NCBI GenBank assembly: GCA_030066335.1
Contig: JASJBV010000003.1
Span: 1-35,220 of the forward strand
Direction of reading: 5' to 3'
Source of the DNA: Gammaproteobacteria bacterium
GTDB taxonomy: Bacteria > Pseudomonadota > Gammaproteobacteria > GCA-001735895
DNA: 35,220 nt
Shown: one piece after another, positions 1 through 9,004 of the stretch
Position numbering within the stretch: position 1 is the stretch's first letter
Layout: each line of letters opens with the position of its first letter
The notes under the pieces: generated by a model
Told to the model about the DNA's origin: nothing
Database searches by the model: none
The model's input: the letters and a program-made list of their open reading frames with translations, nothing else
Position numbers and translations under genes: made by a program

Positions 1-199
1 CCTGCAACGTAATTATGCAGAGCTTTGTTATTATTTTGACGGCGAATGGTAATTCATTAATAAGCTTATTGCTATCTTTTATTAGATGCAGCCCCGAGCT
101 AACGATACTGATCGTTTATTTCCACAAATAGCCCCTAACATGTTGATTTTTATTTGATTTTATATCGACCAGGGACAGATTAGTGGCCTATTGAAATGT

Positions 200-2206
200 T
201 TAAGCTTCGGCCAGGTAATGATTATTCTTGAGGATTTCGATCTGGTCCCTGATCCGAGCGGCTTCTTCAAATTCCAGGTTGCCGGCATGTTCATACATGC
301 GGTCTTCCAGGGTCTTTAATTTAGCCTTTAACTCCTTGCCGGACAGCGCATGGAATTCCGGCTTGTCCTCGGCTACCCGCAACTGTCCGGTATTCGGTAA
401 CCGGGCCTGTCCCAACTCCATCACATCACTGATCTGCTTGACGATACCCTTGGGCACGATATCGTGTTCCTCATTGTACGCGATCTGCTTGTCACGCCGG
501 CGCTGGGTCTCATCCATCGCCCGTTGCATCGAACCGGTGACATGGTCCGCATACAGAATCGCCTTACCATTGACGTTACGCGCGGCGCGGCCGATGGTCT
601 GGATCAACGAACGATCGGAGCGCAGGAAACCCTCCTTGTCCGCATCGAGGATCGCCACCAGCGAGACCTCGGGCATATCCAGCCCCTCCCGCAGCAGGTT
701 GATCCCAACCAGCACATCGAATTCACCGAGACGCAGGTCACGGATGATTTCCATCCGTTCGACGGTATCGATATCGGAGTGCAGGTATCGCACCCGCACC
801 AGGTGCTCGGCCAGGTACCCGGTCAGGTCCTCGGCCATGCGCTTGGTCAGGGTGGTGACCAGCACCCGTTCACCCTGCTCTACCCGCAGGTTTATCTCCG
901 ACAACAGATCATCGACCTGGCTCAGCGCCGGTTTGACTTCCACCACCGGGTCGACCAGGCCGGTCGGACGGACCACCTGCTCCGCCACCGCCGAGCTGTG
1001 CTTGCCCTCGTAATCCCCCGGGGTGGCCGACACGAACACGGTTTGCGGTGACATGGCTTCGAATTCCTCGAATCGCAGCGGCCGGTTATCCAGCGCCGAC
1101 GGCAGGCGAAATCCATATTCCACCAGGGTCTCCTTGCGCGACCGGTCGCCACGATACATACCACCGATCTGCGGGACCGTGACATGACTTTCATCGATAA
1201 ACAGCAGGCAATCATCGGGCAGGTAGTCGAACAGGGTCGGTGGCGGTTCACCCTCTTGCCGTCCCGACAGGTAGCGCGAATAGTTCTCGATACCACTGCA
1301 ATAGCCGAGCTCGATCATCATTTCCATGTCGTAGTTGACCCGCTGCTCCAGGCGTTGCAGCTCGACCAGTTTATCCAGCTCCTTGAGCCGGGCTAGGCGT
1401 TCATCCAGCTCCAGCTTGATCTGGTCCACTGCCTCGAGGATGGTGTCGCGCGGGGTCACGTAATGGGTCTTGGGGTAAACCGTGACCCGCTGCACCCGCT
1501 TGAGGACCTCCCCGGTCAACGGGTCGAAGAAACTGAGCTGTTCGACCTCGTTGTCAAATAACTCGACGCGTACCGCCTCGCGTTCGGAATCGGCCGGATG
1601 GATATCGATGACATCGCCGCGTACCCGGTAGGTACCGCGCTTGAGCTCGATGTCGTTGCGGGTGTACTGCAGTTCCGCCAGGCGGCGCAGGATACTGCGC
1701 TGATCGATCTGGTCGCCGATCACCACGTGTAGCAGCATCTTCAGGTAGGATTCCGGATCGCCCAGGCCGTAGATCGCCGATACCGAGGCGACGATAACCG
1801 TATCGTGCCGCTCGAACAGCGACTTGGTCGCCGACAATCGCATCTGTTCGATATGATCGTTGATCGACGCATCCTTCTCGATAAAGGTATCGGATGCCGG
1901 TACATAGGCTTCCGGCTGGTAGTAATCGTAGTAGGATACGAAGTACTGTACCGAGTTGCACGGGAAAAATTCCTTCATCTCGCCATACAACTGCGCGGCC
2001 AGGGTCTTGTTGTGCGCCATGATGATCGCCGGGCGCTGTAACTCAGCGATGACGTTGGCGATGGTAAAGGTTTTACCGGAGCCGGTTACCCCGAGCAGGG
2101 TCTGATGCAATAAACCGGAATTGATCCCATCCACCAGTTCCTCGATGGCCTGGGGTTGATCGCCTGCAGGTTGATAATCGGTTGCCAGTTCGAATGCTTT
2201 TGCCAT
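200..2206 (-). CDS. uvrB: UvrABC excinuclease subunit B
   Basis: UvrB is the damage-verifying DNA helicase-like subunit of cytoplasmic nucleotide excision repair; it is loaded by UvrA and recruits UvrC. The 668-aa length is normal for the family. Visible motifs are the Walker A loop GVTGSGKT (about residues 39-46), the Tyr-rich beta-hairpin [10 protein letters not shown] (about 92-101) that clamps the damaged strand, the DESH Walker B box (about 337-340), the helicase motif QTIGRAARN, and a C-terminal UVR helix pair ([12 protein letters not shown]) that contacts UvrC. The ATG at 2206 gives the expected N-terminus, although the ribosome binding site is weak. The gene diverges from the aminotransferase with about 116 nt between them. 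No canonical CTGT-N8-ACAG LexA box was found there, so SOS control is not supported by sequence. Identity is very secure. Confidence 0.98.
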   Translation of the reverse strand: MAKAFELATDYQPAGDQPQAIEELVDGINSGLLHQTLLGVTGSGKTFTIANVIAELQRPAIIMAHNKTLAAQLYGEMKEFFPCNSVQYFVSYYDYYQPEAYVPASDTFIEKDASINDHIEQMRLSATKSLFERHDTVIVASVSAIYGLGDPESYLKMLLHVVIGDQIDQRSILRRLAELQYTRNDIELKRGTYRVRGDVIDIHPADSEREAVRVELFDNEVEQLSFFDPLTGEVLKRVQRVTVYPKTHYVTPRDTILEAVDQIKLELDERLARLKELDKLVELQRLEQRVNYDMEMMIELGYCSGIENYSRYLSGRQEGEPPPTLFDYLPDDCLLFIDESHVTVPQIGGMYRGDRSRKETLVEYGFRLPSALDNRPLRFEEFEAMSPQTVFVSATPGDYEGKHSSAVAEQVVRPTGLVDPVVEVKPALSQVDDLLSEINLRVEQGERVLVTTLTKRMAEDLTGYLAEHLVRVRYLHSDIDTVERMEIIRDLRLGEFDVLVGINLLREGLDMPEVSLVAILDADKEGFLRSDRSLIQTIGRAARNVNGKAILYADHVTGSMQRAMDETQRRRDKQIAYNEEHDIVPKGIVKQISDVMELGQARLPNTGQLRVAEDKPEFHALSGKELKAKLKTLEDRMYEHAGNLEFEEAARIRDQIEILKNNHYLAEA

Positions 2207-2322
2207 GCTGGAGCTCGTACAAGAAAAAATTTCAAAACTACCATGTTAAACGCTTTACAGCGGGAAATCAGCCAGTATCCTAAGGGCTATCTCCCATCAC
2301 CCGTCGATACAGGAAAAACGCC

Positions 2323-3513
2323 TTGTTTAACGATCTCTCAGACCGCGTTAACGCGATTAAACCATCACCCACGCTGGCCGTGACTACCCTTGCCAATCAG
2401 CTGCGCGCCCAGGGCCGCGATGTTATCGGCCTCGGCGCCGGCGAACCGGATTTCGATACCCCTGAACATATCAAGCAGGCCGCAATCCAGGCGATCCACA
2501 ACGGCCAGACGAAGTATACCGCGGTCGATGGTACCGCCGAGTTGAAGCAGGCGATCATCGATAAGTTCGCCCGTGACAATGACTTCCACTACCAGCCGGA
2601 ACAGGTGCTGGTTTCCTGTGGTGGCAAACAGTCTTTTTACAACCTGTGCCAGGCGCTGTTGAATAAAGGTGACGAAGTCATCATCCCGGCCCCCTACTGG
2701 GTGTCGTACCCGGACATGGTGATCCTGGCCGATGGCAAACCGGTCATCATCGAGACCGGGCTCAAGGACCAGTTCAAGATCACGCCCGACAGCCTGCAAC
2801 AGGCGATTACCGCGAACACCCGCATGCTGGTCATCAACAGCCCGTCCAATCCCACCGGTGTTGCCTACAGCCGGGCAGAGCTGGCGGCGATTGGCGAGGT
2901 ACTGTTACAGCATCCCGAGATCCTGGTCGTCACCGATGACATGTACGAACACATCATCTGGAACGACGAGGGCTTCGTTAACATTCTCAATGCCTGTCCG
3001 GACCTGGGTGATCGCTGCATGGTATTGAACGGCGTATCCAAGGCCTACTCGATGACCGGTTGGCGTATCGGCTATGCGGCGGGTAATGCCGACATCATCA
3101 AGGCGATGAAAAAAATCCAGTCGCAGAGCACTTCCAACCCGACCTCTATTTCGCAGGCGGCCTCGGTAGAGGCGCTTAACGGTCACCAGGCCTGTATTCA
3201 GACCATGCTCAAGGCCTTCAAGGAACGCCATGACTACGTGGTGGAGACCTTGAACTCGATCCCGCATATCGAGTGCATGCCCTCCGACGGGACCTTTTAC
3301 AGTTTCCCCAACATCCAGTCGTTCATCGATAGCCGCAACGGTATCAACAATGACGTGGAAGCCGCCAACCTGTTGCTGGAACAGGTCGGGGTTGCCGTGG
3401 TGCCAGGCTCCGCTTTCGGTGCCGAGGGCTATATGCGACTTTCTTTCGCCACCTCGATGCAAAACCTGGAAAATGCGCTACAAAGAATACGCGAGGTTTT
3501 TGCCGCAGATTGA
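2323..3513 (+). CDS. Class I PLP-dependent aminotransferase (aspartate aminotransferase type)
   Basis: This 396-aa cytoplasmic fold-type I aminotransferase most resembles the I-gamma aspartate (or aspartate/prephenate) aminotransferases that exchange amino groups between aspartate and 2-oxoglutarate. Visible signatures are GLGAGEPDFDTP near the N-terminus, the SPSNPTG loop (Asn about 176), and the PLP-binding lysine in SKAYSMTGWRIGY (about K240), with the following Arg (about 248) expected to hold the cofactor phosphate. The start is a TTG at 2323: an AGGAAAA ribosome binding site at 2311 sits 8 nt upstream and the protein begins MFNDLSDRV as expected. The next gene on this strand is tRNA-Asn, 76 nt downstream. 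Substrate specificity among aspartate, aromatic and prephenate acceptors cannot be settled from sequence alone. Confidence 0.93.
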   Translation: MFNDLSDRVNAIKPSPTLAVTTLANQLRAQGRDVIGLGAGEPDFDTPEHIKQAAIQAIHNGQTKYTAVDGTAELKQAIIDKFARDNDFHYQPEQVLVSCGGKQSFYNLCQALLNKGDEVIIPAPYWVSYPDMVILADGKPVIIETGLKDQFKITPDSLQQAITANTRMLVINSPSNPTGVAYSRAELAAIGEVLLQHPEILVVTDDMYEHIIWNDEGFVNILNACPDLGDRCMVLNGVSKAYSMTGWRIGYAAGNADIIKAMKKIQSQSTSNPTSISQAASVEALNGHQACIQTMLKAFKERHDYVVETLNSIPHIECMPSDGTFYSFPNIQSFIDSRNGINNDVEAANLLLEQVGVAVVPGSAFGAEGYMRLSFATSMQNLENALQRIREVFAAD

Positions 3514-3547
3514 TTAAAAAAACCTGCAAAATTCGCGTTGGTGACTA

Positions 3548-3576
3548 TTGCCGAGCAGGCATGAATCCATTACCAT
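3548..3576 (+). promoter_or_regulatory. Candidate sigma-70 promoter of tRNA-Asn
   Basis: TTGCCG (3548-3553) and TACCAT (3571-3576) are separated by 17 nt. They are followed by a G+C-rich stretch (ACGCGCCC) just before the tRNA, like the discriminators of stringently controlled stable-RNA promoters. The predicted start lies a few nucleotides before the mature 5' end. This is inferred from pattern only. Confidence 0.45.
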
Positions 3577-3589
3577 ACGCGCCCACTAT

Positions 3590-3665
3590 TCCCCGGTAGC
3601 TCAGTTGGTAGAGCAAATGACTGTTAATCATTGGGTCGCTGGTTCGAGCCCGGCCCGGGGAGCCA
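3590..3665 (+). tRNA. tRNA-Asn (anticodon GTT)
   Basis: The 76-nt sequence folds as a full cloverleaf. The 7-bp acceptor stem is TCCCCGG/CCGGGGA, the D-arm reads GCTC-AGTTGGTA-GAGC, the anticodon stem is AATGA/TCATT around loop CTGTTAA with anticodon GTT, and the T-arm holds GGTTCGAGCCC. The CCA end is encoded after the discriminator G. It closely matches enterobacterial tRNA-Asn. A run of T follows within 5 nt, but there is no clear hairpin terminator. No integrase or duplicated 3' end was seen that would mark an integration site. Confidence 0.98.
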
Positions 3666-3980
3666 CTTTTCTTTCCCCTGGATTGTCCCTCAGCGTTGAT
3701 CCGAGAAAATCGATAATTTCCTGATCGATAATCTATATCATCTGCCCGATCCGGCCATCCCGGCTGGATCTCCGTATTTAGTGACCAATGTCACAAAATT
3801 CATCCCGAGCGGCATGGTAAAGCCGATTAATCCAACTATGCTTTTATCAGGCTCCAGGGATAATTCCTACAGTTTGTAGTCGCTGTGAGGATTGTCCAGA
3901 GGCCCCTGGTTGAATTGAAAAGCACGTGTTTGAGCGGTTAATCGTGCTAACTAAACATATCTGTATCTACTGCTGCCGCC
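3666..3980 (+). promoter_or_regulatory. 315-nt leader between tRNA-Asn and the DUF1631 gene
   Basis: No coding sequence is supported here. It holds TCGATAAT twice (about 3708 and 3725), an imperfect hairpin GATCC-G-GCC/GGC-T-GGATC (3748-3770), and a 56-nt element closed by CCAGGG (3854-3859) and CCCTGG (3904-3909) with an inner CTACA/TGTAG hairpin (3867-3879). A weak promoter-like TTGAAA lies at about 3917. The 56-nt element could be a folded leader, but it matches no riboswitch I know. Confidence 0.3.
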
Positions 3981-6461
3981 ATGTCATCACAGCAAAACTC
4001 CAATAACGTCATCGCTTTTTCCGGTAATACCATGCTTTATGAATCGGTCAAACGTTTTGCCTTGAAGGGGCTTAACGACCTGATCCGCGTATTGATGGAA
4101 AACATCGATGATGCCCTGTTCGAACTCAGCGAAAAGGTCGGTAGCGACCGTGAGCGCAACATGTATTTCGACGCCATGCGTCAGATTCGCCTGCAACGTC
4201 AATCGATCGAGGAAGCCTTCGATGCCGGCATGAACCAACGCTTTGCTGATTTCCTCGCGCGCCGGGCAGCAGGCGAAAAACGACAGCAAGCGGAACCCAC
4301 CCTGGATGAAATGAAGCTGGTCGATCAGGATACAATGGAGGGTAAGCTCGCGATCGATAACATGATCAGCAAGGCCCGGCCCCAGTTCGAGGACGACCTG
4401 TTTGCCGTTGCCGAGCGCTTGCGTACTATCCTGCAGCGCAAATCTATCGACGAAGATGTCAATCCACTGGATCCCAAGGCGATTTGCGAATGCTTTCACC
4501 TGGCTTGCGAAGACAAGGACCTGGAAATCCATGTCCAGTTGATCTTCTACAAGATGTTCGACCGTTTCGTGTTGAGCCAACTGAGCGGATTTTACCGGGA
4601 AATGAACGATTATTTCGTCAAGAAAGGCGTGCTGCCCGAGTTCGAAGCATCCAAGGAGCGGATGAAACATAGCACCAAGTTCATGGCCAAGCGGATTGCC
4701 GAGCACGAAACGGAAGCCCCTCCAAGTGAACAGCAAGCAGTCGATAGCACTCCTGCTGGAGCGCCCACGGGCCAACCAGCTGAGGGTGGATTACTCGGCA
4801 TGCTGCAACAGGCCCTGGGCCAGGCCGCGGTAACTTCGACTGGAGTGATTACCGGACAGCATCCGGTGGTTACCTCGGATGGATCAGGCCAGAGCGTGGC
4901 CGGGGCCAGCGGCGGTTCGATAACTGGCGGAGTCAATCAGGCTTCGGTTGTAGCCCTGGCCGGTTTGCAACATGCGGTATTGCAGCAGGCCTCACCGGCG
5001 ATCAGCACCGACCCATCGGTGCAGAAGACCGAGATGAATCAGCAGTTGCTGCAATTCAAGCAGGAACATGCCGCGGATATCGATCAGGACAGTACCCAAC
5101 TGATTGATATCGTCACCATGCTGTTCGATATTTTCTTCGACGACGACGCCCTGCCCGATCCGATAAAGGTATTGATCGGCCGCTTGCAGATACCAATCCT
5201 CAAGGTGGCGATGATCGATAGCGGCTTTTTCAACAAGAAAAAGCATCCGGCAAGACAATTCCTCGACACGCTCTCGCAGGCCGCACTGGGCTGGAGCAAG
5301 GAACCGCAGCGCGAGATCAGGCTGGTCGAAAAAATCGAACAACTGGTGGAGTTTTTACTCACCGAGTTCGACCAGGATATCGCGGTCTTCACCCAGGCCT
5401 GTCAGGAGTTGGAAGCTTTTCTCGAGCAGGAAAATGCCAAGGCCGATGCGGAGCTGGAGGAGATTCAACAACAGGAACAGGATCGCGAACAACAGATCGA
5501 AAAGGCCCAGCAAACAGCCTATGCATTCATCCAGAAGATGCTGGGCAAGGGAGACTTTGAATTTCCGGTGATCGATTTTCTTGAGGGGGTCTGGCGCACC
5601 GTATTGATCAATACCCTGCTCAGCACCAGCGAGGATTCGCGCCACTGGCATAACCTGAAGCGCATCACGACCACCCTGATCTGGTCCCTGATTCCCAAGA
5701 AAAGCGAGAAACAACGCCTTAAGTTATTGAAGGCATTACCGGCATTACTGCGCGCATTGTCCAGGGCGATGGAGCTCAACCAGGTCAATCAGACCGTGTG
5801 CGATGAAGTGTTCCAGATGCTGGTTATCCAGCACGCCCAGGTCGTCAAAGAAACCAGTAAGAACCTGGCTGAGCGGAGGGCTAGAAAGTCGGCTGCTGCA
5901 GAATCTCAGCATGAGCAATTGCCAGACGTGATGCTGGATGCTAACGATGAGGGTCAGGCACTGGATTTTGAATTCACCGACGCAGACTCCGGTGACATCG
6001 TGGTACAACCAGATAAGCTGGATGTCGAAGCCCAGACCGAATCTATTGAAACCATTACCGCAGCATCATTACCTGAAGTCGTCAGCGATCTCGACTCCTT
6101 CTCCCAGGAAGTCAAGGATGGAGAAGTGCAGATCAGTGAGGATATTGTCATTTACGGCGATGCCGTCATGCAACAGGCAAAGGATTTCGCGCGTGACGGT
6201 CTGGACGAGCAGGCTCGCGAATTGAATATTGGAGACTGGATTACGTTTAAATCTGCCGGCAGTAAACCGGTCAACGCCAAGCTGTCCTGGAAAAGCAACG
6301 TTACCGGCAAGTATATCTTCGTCGATCGGCATGGCGCCAAAACCAGGGAAATGACGGTCACCGACCTGATCGCAGAATTTCGCAATGGCAACGCGCAAAT
6401 GATGAAATCGATTTCAGTGTTCGATCGCGCAATAAACTCGCTATCCAAGGCCGTTCAATAG
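3981..6461 (+). CDS. DUF1631 family protein
   Basis: This large 826-aa protein has no signal peptide or clear membrane segment, so it is probably cytoplasmic. It matches my recollection of the DUF1631 family in Gammaproteobacteria: a long helical N-terminal part, a Gly/Ser/Ala-rich linker at about residues 255-345, a second helical block with a Glu/Gln-rich coiled coil (about 490-525), an acidic linker (about 640-720), and a C-terminal segment of about 100 residues (NIGDWITFKSAG onward). That last segment looks like the PilZ-like beta-barrel ending reported for this family. I see no clear RxxxR...D/NxSxxG c-di-GMP-binding motif in it. The function is unknown; a regulatory role is only a guess. 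It begins at an ATG after a 315-nt leader, has no obvious strong ribosome binding site, and converges with the YceI gene. Confidence 0.8.
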   Translation: MSSQQNSNNVIAFSGNTMLYESVKRFALKGLNDLIRVLMENIDDALFELSEKVGSDRERNMYFDAMRQIRLQRQSIEEAFDAGMNQRFADFLARRAAGEKRQQAEPTLDEMKLVDQDTMEGKLAIDNMISKARPQFEDDLFAVAERLRTILQRKSIDEDVNPLDPKAICECFHLACEDKDLEIHVQLIFYKMFDRFVLSQLSGFYREMNDYFVKKGVLPEFEASKERMKHSTKFMAKRIAEHETEAPPSEQQAVDSTPAGAPTGQPAEGGLLGMLQQALGQAAVTSTGVITGQHPVVTSDGSGQSVAGASGGSITGGVNQASVVALAGLQHAVLQQASPAISTDPSVQKTEMNQQLLQFKQEHAADIDQDSTQLIDIVTMLFDIFFDDDALPDPIKVLIGRLQIPILKVAMIDSGFFNKKKHPARQFLDTLSQAALGWSKEPQREIRLVEKIEQLVEFLLTEFDQDIAVFTQACQELEAFLEQENAKADAELEEIQQQEQDREQQIEKAQQTAYAFIQKMLGKGDFEFPVIDFLEGVWRTVLINTLLSTSEDSRHWHNLKRITTTLIWSLIPKKSEKQRLKLLKALPALLRALSRAMELNQVNQTVCDEVFQMLVIQHAQVVKETSKNLAERRARKSAAAESQHEQLPDVMLDANDEGQALDFEFTDADSGDIVVQPDKLDVEAQTESIETITAASLPEVVSDLDSFSQEVKDGEVQISEDIVIYGDAVMQQAKDFARDGLDEQARELNIGDWITFKSAGSKPVNAKLSWKSNVTGKYIFVDRHGAKTREMTVTDLIAEFRNGNAQMMKSISVFDRAINSLSKAVQ

Positions 6462-6480
6462 ACCCTAGCTGAACAGTCCT

Positions 6481-6527
6481 GGCCTGGGAAAGCAGGTTTC
6501 CTTATCTGGGCGAAACCATCCCAGGCC
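6481..6527. terminator. Two-tier hairpin between convergent genes
   Basis: A perfect 9-bp outer stem GGCCTGGGA/TCCCAGGCC (6481-6489 and 6519-6527) encloses a 6-bp inner stem GGTTTC/GAAACC (6495-6500 and 6512-6517). It lies between the stop codons of the DUF1631 gene (+) and the YceI gene (-), where a shared terminator would be expected. Neither side has a clear T-tract, so intrinsic termination is uncertain. Confidence 0.4.
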
Positions 6528-6548
6528 TGACGTTCACCTGTTTGGTCG

Positions 6549-7121
6549 CTAGATCCGTATACCTTCGATCGACAGGATGATCTCTACCTTCTCCGAGGCT
6601 GGGCCCAGGTTCTTGTCGACCCCGAAATCCGAGCGGTTGATCTCTGCGGTACCGGAGAAACCGGAGCGATAACCACCCCAGGGATCCTTGCCCTCACCTA
6701 TTTTCTCGATATTGATGGCGATCGGCTTGGTCACCCCGTGCAGGGTCAGGTTGCCGTAAAGCATGCCCCCGCTGTCACCGCTGGGACGATACTGGGTACT
6801 GGTAAAACGAATTTCCGGGTATTTGTCGGTGTTGAGAAAATCATCACTGCGCAAGTGCTTATCACGTTCGGCGTGATTGCTGTCAAGACTGGCGGCCTGG
6901 ATGACTACCGAGGCTTTGGCGGCTTCCGGGTTATTCTGGTCATAACTGTATTCCCCGCTGAAATCATTGAACTGGCCATACAACCAGCTGAAGCCGAGAT
7001 GTTGAATACGAAATTGAATAAAGGCATGCATGCCCTTGGTGTCGATCTTGTAATCTGCCGCACTGACTAATGGACTGAAAATGATCAGGCCGGCCAGGGC
7101 CACTAGTTTGAACGATTTCAT
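6549..7121 (-). CDS. YceI family periplasmic lipocalin-like protein
   Basis: This is a 190-aa secreted protein. Residues 1-21 form a typical Sec signal peptide (MKSFKLVALAG...LVSA, cut before ADYKID). The mature part has YceI-family features: YKIDTKGMHAFIQFRIQHLGFSWLYGQF near the start, then SLDSNHAERDKHLRSDDFLNTDKYPEI, and a C-terminal SDFGV. YceI proteins are beta-barrels that bind long isoprenoid or lipid chains in the periplasm; the exact ligand here is unknown. It lies 24 nt downstream of the cytochrome b561 gene on the same strand, a frequent YceI pairing that suggests a shared role in periplasmic or quinone redox balance. It is probably co-transcribed with it. Confidence 0.93.
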   Translation of the reverse strand: MKSFKLVALAGLIIFSPLVSAADYKIDTKGMHAFIQFRIQHLGFSWLYGQFNDFSGEYSYDQNNPEAAKASVVIQAASLDSNHAERDKHLRSDDFLNTDKYPEIRFTSTQYRPSGDSGGMLYGNLTLHGVTKPIAINIEKIGEGKDPWGGYRSGFSGTAEINRSDFGVDKNLGPASEKVEIILSIEGIRI

Positions 7122-7145
7122 GGATCTCTCCTCCGATGGTGTTGG

Positions 7146-7697
7146 TCAGGGTTTACGCAAACCCAGCATGCGTTTCAGGGTTTTATCCTTGTTGATAAAA
7201 TGATGATGTAAGGCCGCAGCAGCATGCATCAAGGCCAACACCAAAAAAACATTGGCGAGAATCTCATGTAAATCGCCGGCCAACTCACCCCGCTCGGCAT
7301 TTTCCGGCAACAGCGCCGGCAGCGTGAACATCTGAAACACCTCTATGCCCTTGCCTTTGGCGGTGGAGATCAGGTAGCCGCTGATGAACAACAGCAACAC
7401 CAGCAGGTAAAACAGGTTATGGGCGATATGGGCCAGCCGATTTTGCAGCTGCTTGTCAGTGAGCTCGGCGGGTCGTGACTGCAGCCGGTTCCAGGCGAAA
7501 CGGAGCAGCATCAGACCAACCAGCAGAATGCCGCTGGCTCTGTGGATATCCGGAGCACGGTTATACCAGGGATTATAATAGTCCAGGTCGACCATCCAAT
7601 CCCCCAGCAGGTACATGGTGATGAGTAACACGGCCATCGACCAGTGCAGCAGGATCGATACCCAGCCATAGGACTGATCACTGTTTAACGCTGACAT
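7146..7697 (-). CDS. Cytochrome b561 (CybB type)
   Basis: This 183-aa integral inner-membrane protein has four hydrophobic helices. The likely haem ligands are His18 (LLHWS), His52 (DIHRASG), His144 (GDLHEIL) and His158 (LMHAAA), the spacing expected for the bacterial di-haem b561 family that passes electrons between the quinone pool and periplasmic partners. An additional His cluster (HHHF) follows the last helix. It is the first gene of a two-gene unit with the YceI gene. Its promoter should lie in the 143-nt gap to the divergent DUF2237 gene, where I could not pick out convincing -35/-10 boxes. The electron partner is not identifiable from sequence. Confidence 0.92.
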   Translation of the reverse strand: MSALNSDQSYGWVSILLHWSMAVLLITMYLLGDWMVDLDYYNPWYNRAPDIHRASGILLVGLMLLRFAWNRLQSRPAELTDKQLQNRLAHIAHNLFYLLVLLLFISGYLISTAKGKGIEVFQMFTLPALLPENAERGELAGDLHEILANVFLVLALMHAAAALHHHFINKDKTLKRMLGLRKP

Positions 7698-7840
7698 GCT
7701 TGGGTCCAGATCTGCCGTTTGTCGTTTTCCGGGTCGGAAACGATATTTGAGCGCATAAATTTGATTGATTCAACAGAATGGGAACAAATTGAGGAATAAA
7801 ATGCCAAATTCAAGGATTACAGGAATCGAGCGAATTCAGC

Positions 7841-8221
7841 GTGATAGAGCACAAAAATGTACTTGGCAGCGATCTGCTGGACTGTAGCCTGGCGCCGAAA
7901 ACCGGGTTCTTTCGCGATGGCAGTTGTCGTACCGATGATCAGGACCGGGGACTGCATACGGTCTGCGCCATCGTCAGCGATGAGTTTTTACAATTCTCCA
8001 AGGCTCAAGGCAATGACCTGATCACGCCAATCCCGCAATTCGATTTCCCCGGTCTCAAGCCAGGTGACCGCTGGTGCCTGTGCGCCAGTCGCTGGAAACA
8101 AGCCCAGCTGGCTGGCGTTGCCCCACAGGTGGTTCTGGAAGCCACGCATGCCAACACCCTTGAAATCGTCGATCTGGATACCTTGTTGATGTACGCAGTG
8201 GATATCCCCACGAATGCCTAG
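7841..8221 (+). CDS. DUF2237 family protein
   Basis: This 126-aa soluble protein is recognisable as DUF2237 from the motifs TGFFRDGSCRT, GLHTVCA, FLQFSKAQGNDL, FPGLKPGDRWCLCASRW and VVLEATHANTL. It covers essentially the whole domain and carries conserved cysteines (GSC, VCA, WCLC). The function of the family is unknown; the Cys/His pattern allows metal or redox chemistry but does not prove it. The start is GTG at 7841; no in-frame ATG lies just upstream and the ribosome binding site is poor, so the exact start is less certain than the gene. Its stop is 10 nt before the chosen ATG of the LON-domain gene, so the two are probably one transcript. Confidence 0.85.
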   Translation: MIEHKNVLGSDLLDCSLAPKTGFFRDGSCRTDDQDRGLHTVCAIVSDEFLQFSKAQGNDLITPIPQFDFPGLKPGDRWCLCASRWKQAQLAGVAPQVVLEATHANTLEIVDLDTLLMYAVDIPTNA

Positions 8222-8231
8222 GAGTCATATC

Positions 8232-8879
8232 ATGCCCACACATACACCCTTCATGCAAAACATCGAACAGCTGCCGGAAACCCTGCCAATTTTCCCGCTG
8301 GCCAATGCCGTGGTGCTGCCCGGCGGCCTGTTGCCGTTGAATATCTTCGAGCCTCGCTATCTGAACATGACCCAGGACGCGATGGAAACCCATCACCTGA
8401 TCGGCATGATCCAACCGCGGGATGACAGCAATGAACCGGACTTATTCCAGGTCGGCTGTGCCGGCCGCATCACCCGCTACCAGGAAACCTATGATGGCCG
8501 CCTGGAAATCGTCCTCACCGGACTCATCCGCTTCCGCGTCATGGAGGAGTTGAGCACGACCCGTGGCTACCGCTTGATTAAACCTGAATGGTCTGATTAC
8601 ATTCCCGATTTGAATGAAGTCGTCGAACCGGACGAACAGGACAAATCAGAGTTTAATACCGCGTTGAGATCCTACCTGGATAACAACAAGCTGGAAGCGG
8701 ACTGGAGCATGATCGAAAAGCTCAATAGCGAACAATTGACCAACTCGCTGGTCGGCCTGCTGCCACTGAGCGATACCGACAAACAGATGCTGATCGAAAC
8801 CGATACCCTGGCCCATCGCCTGCGGGCCTTTACCGCCATTCTCGAGGGCGATAACCAGCTGCCCAACGTTCAACACTGA
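8232..8879 (+). CDS. LON substrate-binding-domain protein (stand-alone)
   Basis: This 215-aa protein corresponds to the N-terminal substrate-recognition domain of Lon protease and has neither an AAA+ nor a peptidase domain. The signature is LPIFPLANAVVLPGGLLPLNIFEPRY at the start, then the LIGMIQPRD and VGCAGRITRYQE strands of the beta-fold and a helical C-terminus. Such stand-alone LON proteins are common in Proteobacteria and of unproven function, possibly adaptor or chaperone-like. The ORF track starts at 8214, but I prefer ATG 8232 because AGGAG at 8220-8224 lies 7 nt before it and the alternative overlaps the DUF2237 stop. It forms a pair with the DUF2237 gene. Confidence 0.9.
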   Translation: MPTHTPFMQNIEQLPETLPIFPLANAVVLPGGLLPLNIFEPRYLNMTQDAMETHHLIGMIQPRDDSNEPDLFQVGCAGRITRYQETYDGRLEIVLTGLIRFRVMEELSTTRGYRLIKPEWSDYIPDLNEVVEPDEQDKSEFNTALRSYLDNNKLEADWSMIEKLNSEQLTNSLVGLLPLSDTDKQMLIETDTLAHRLRAFTAILEGDNQLPNVQH

Positions 8880-9004
8880 GCTGGATGATCCACAGTACTG
8901 CCTGCGATCATCGGCAGTAGTCATTCCGGCCTGGATAAAAAGGCGCTAGCCAGCGCCGCCCGCTAACACACCACTGGGTGCTCGATGCCAGTTATACTTC
9001 AATC

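Noticed and set aside
1-199. A gene or terminator downstream of uvrB at the left edge
   Set aside because: A+T-rich with no open frame of note and no hairpin with T-run on the minus strand.
2243-2260. LexA-like box (ATGT...ACAG) in the uvrB/aminotransferase gap
   Set aside because: The half-sites are 10 nt apart instead of 8 and the first is ATGT, so it does not fit the CTGT-N8-ACAG consensus.
3590-3665. tRNA-Asn as an integration site for a mobile island
   Set aside because: No integrase, no duplicated tRNA 3' end and no cargo-like genes were seen downstream.
8897-8965. Hairpins after the LON-domain gene (TACTGCC/GGCAGTA and GGCGCT/AGCGCC)
   Set aside because: The stems are short and no T-tract follows either, so terminators are not supported.
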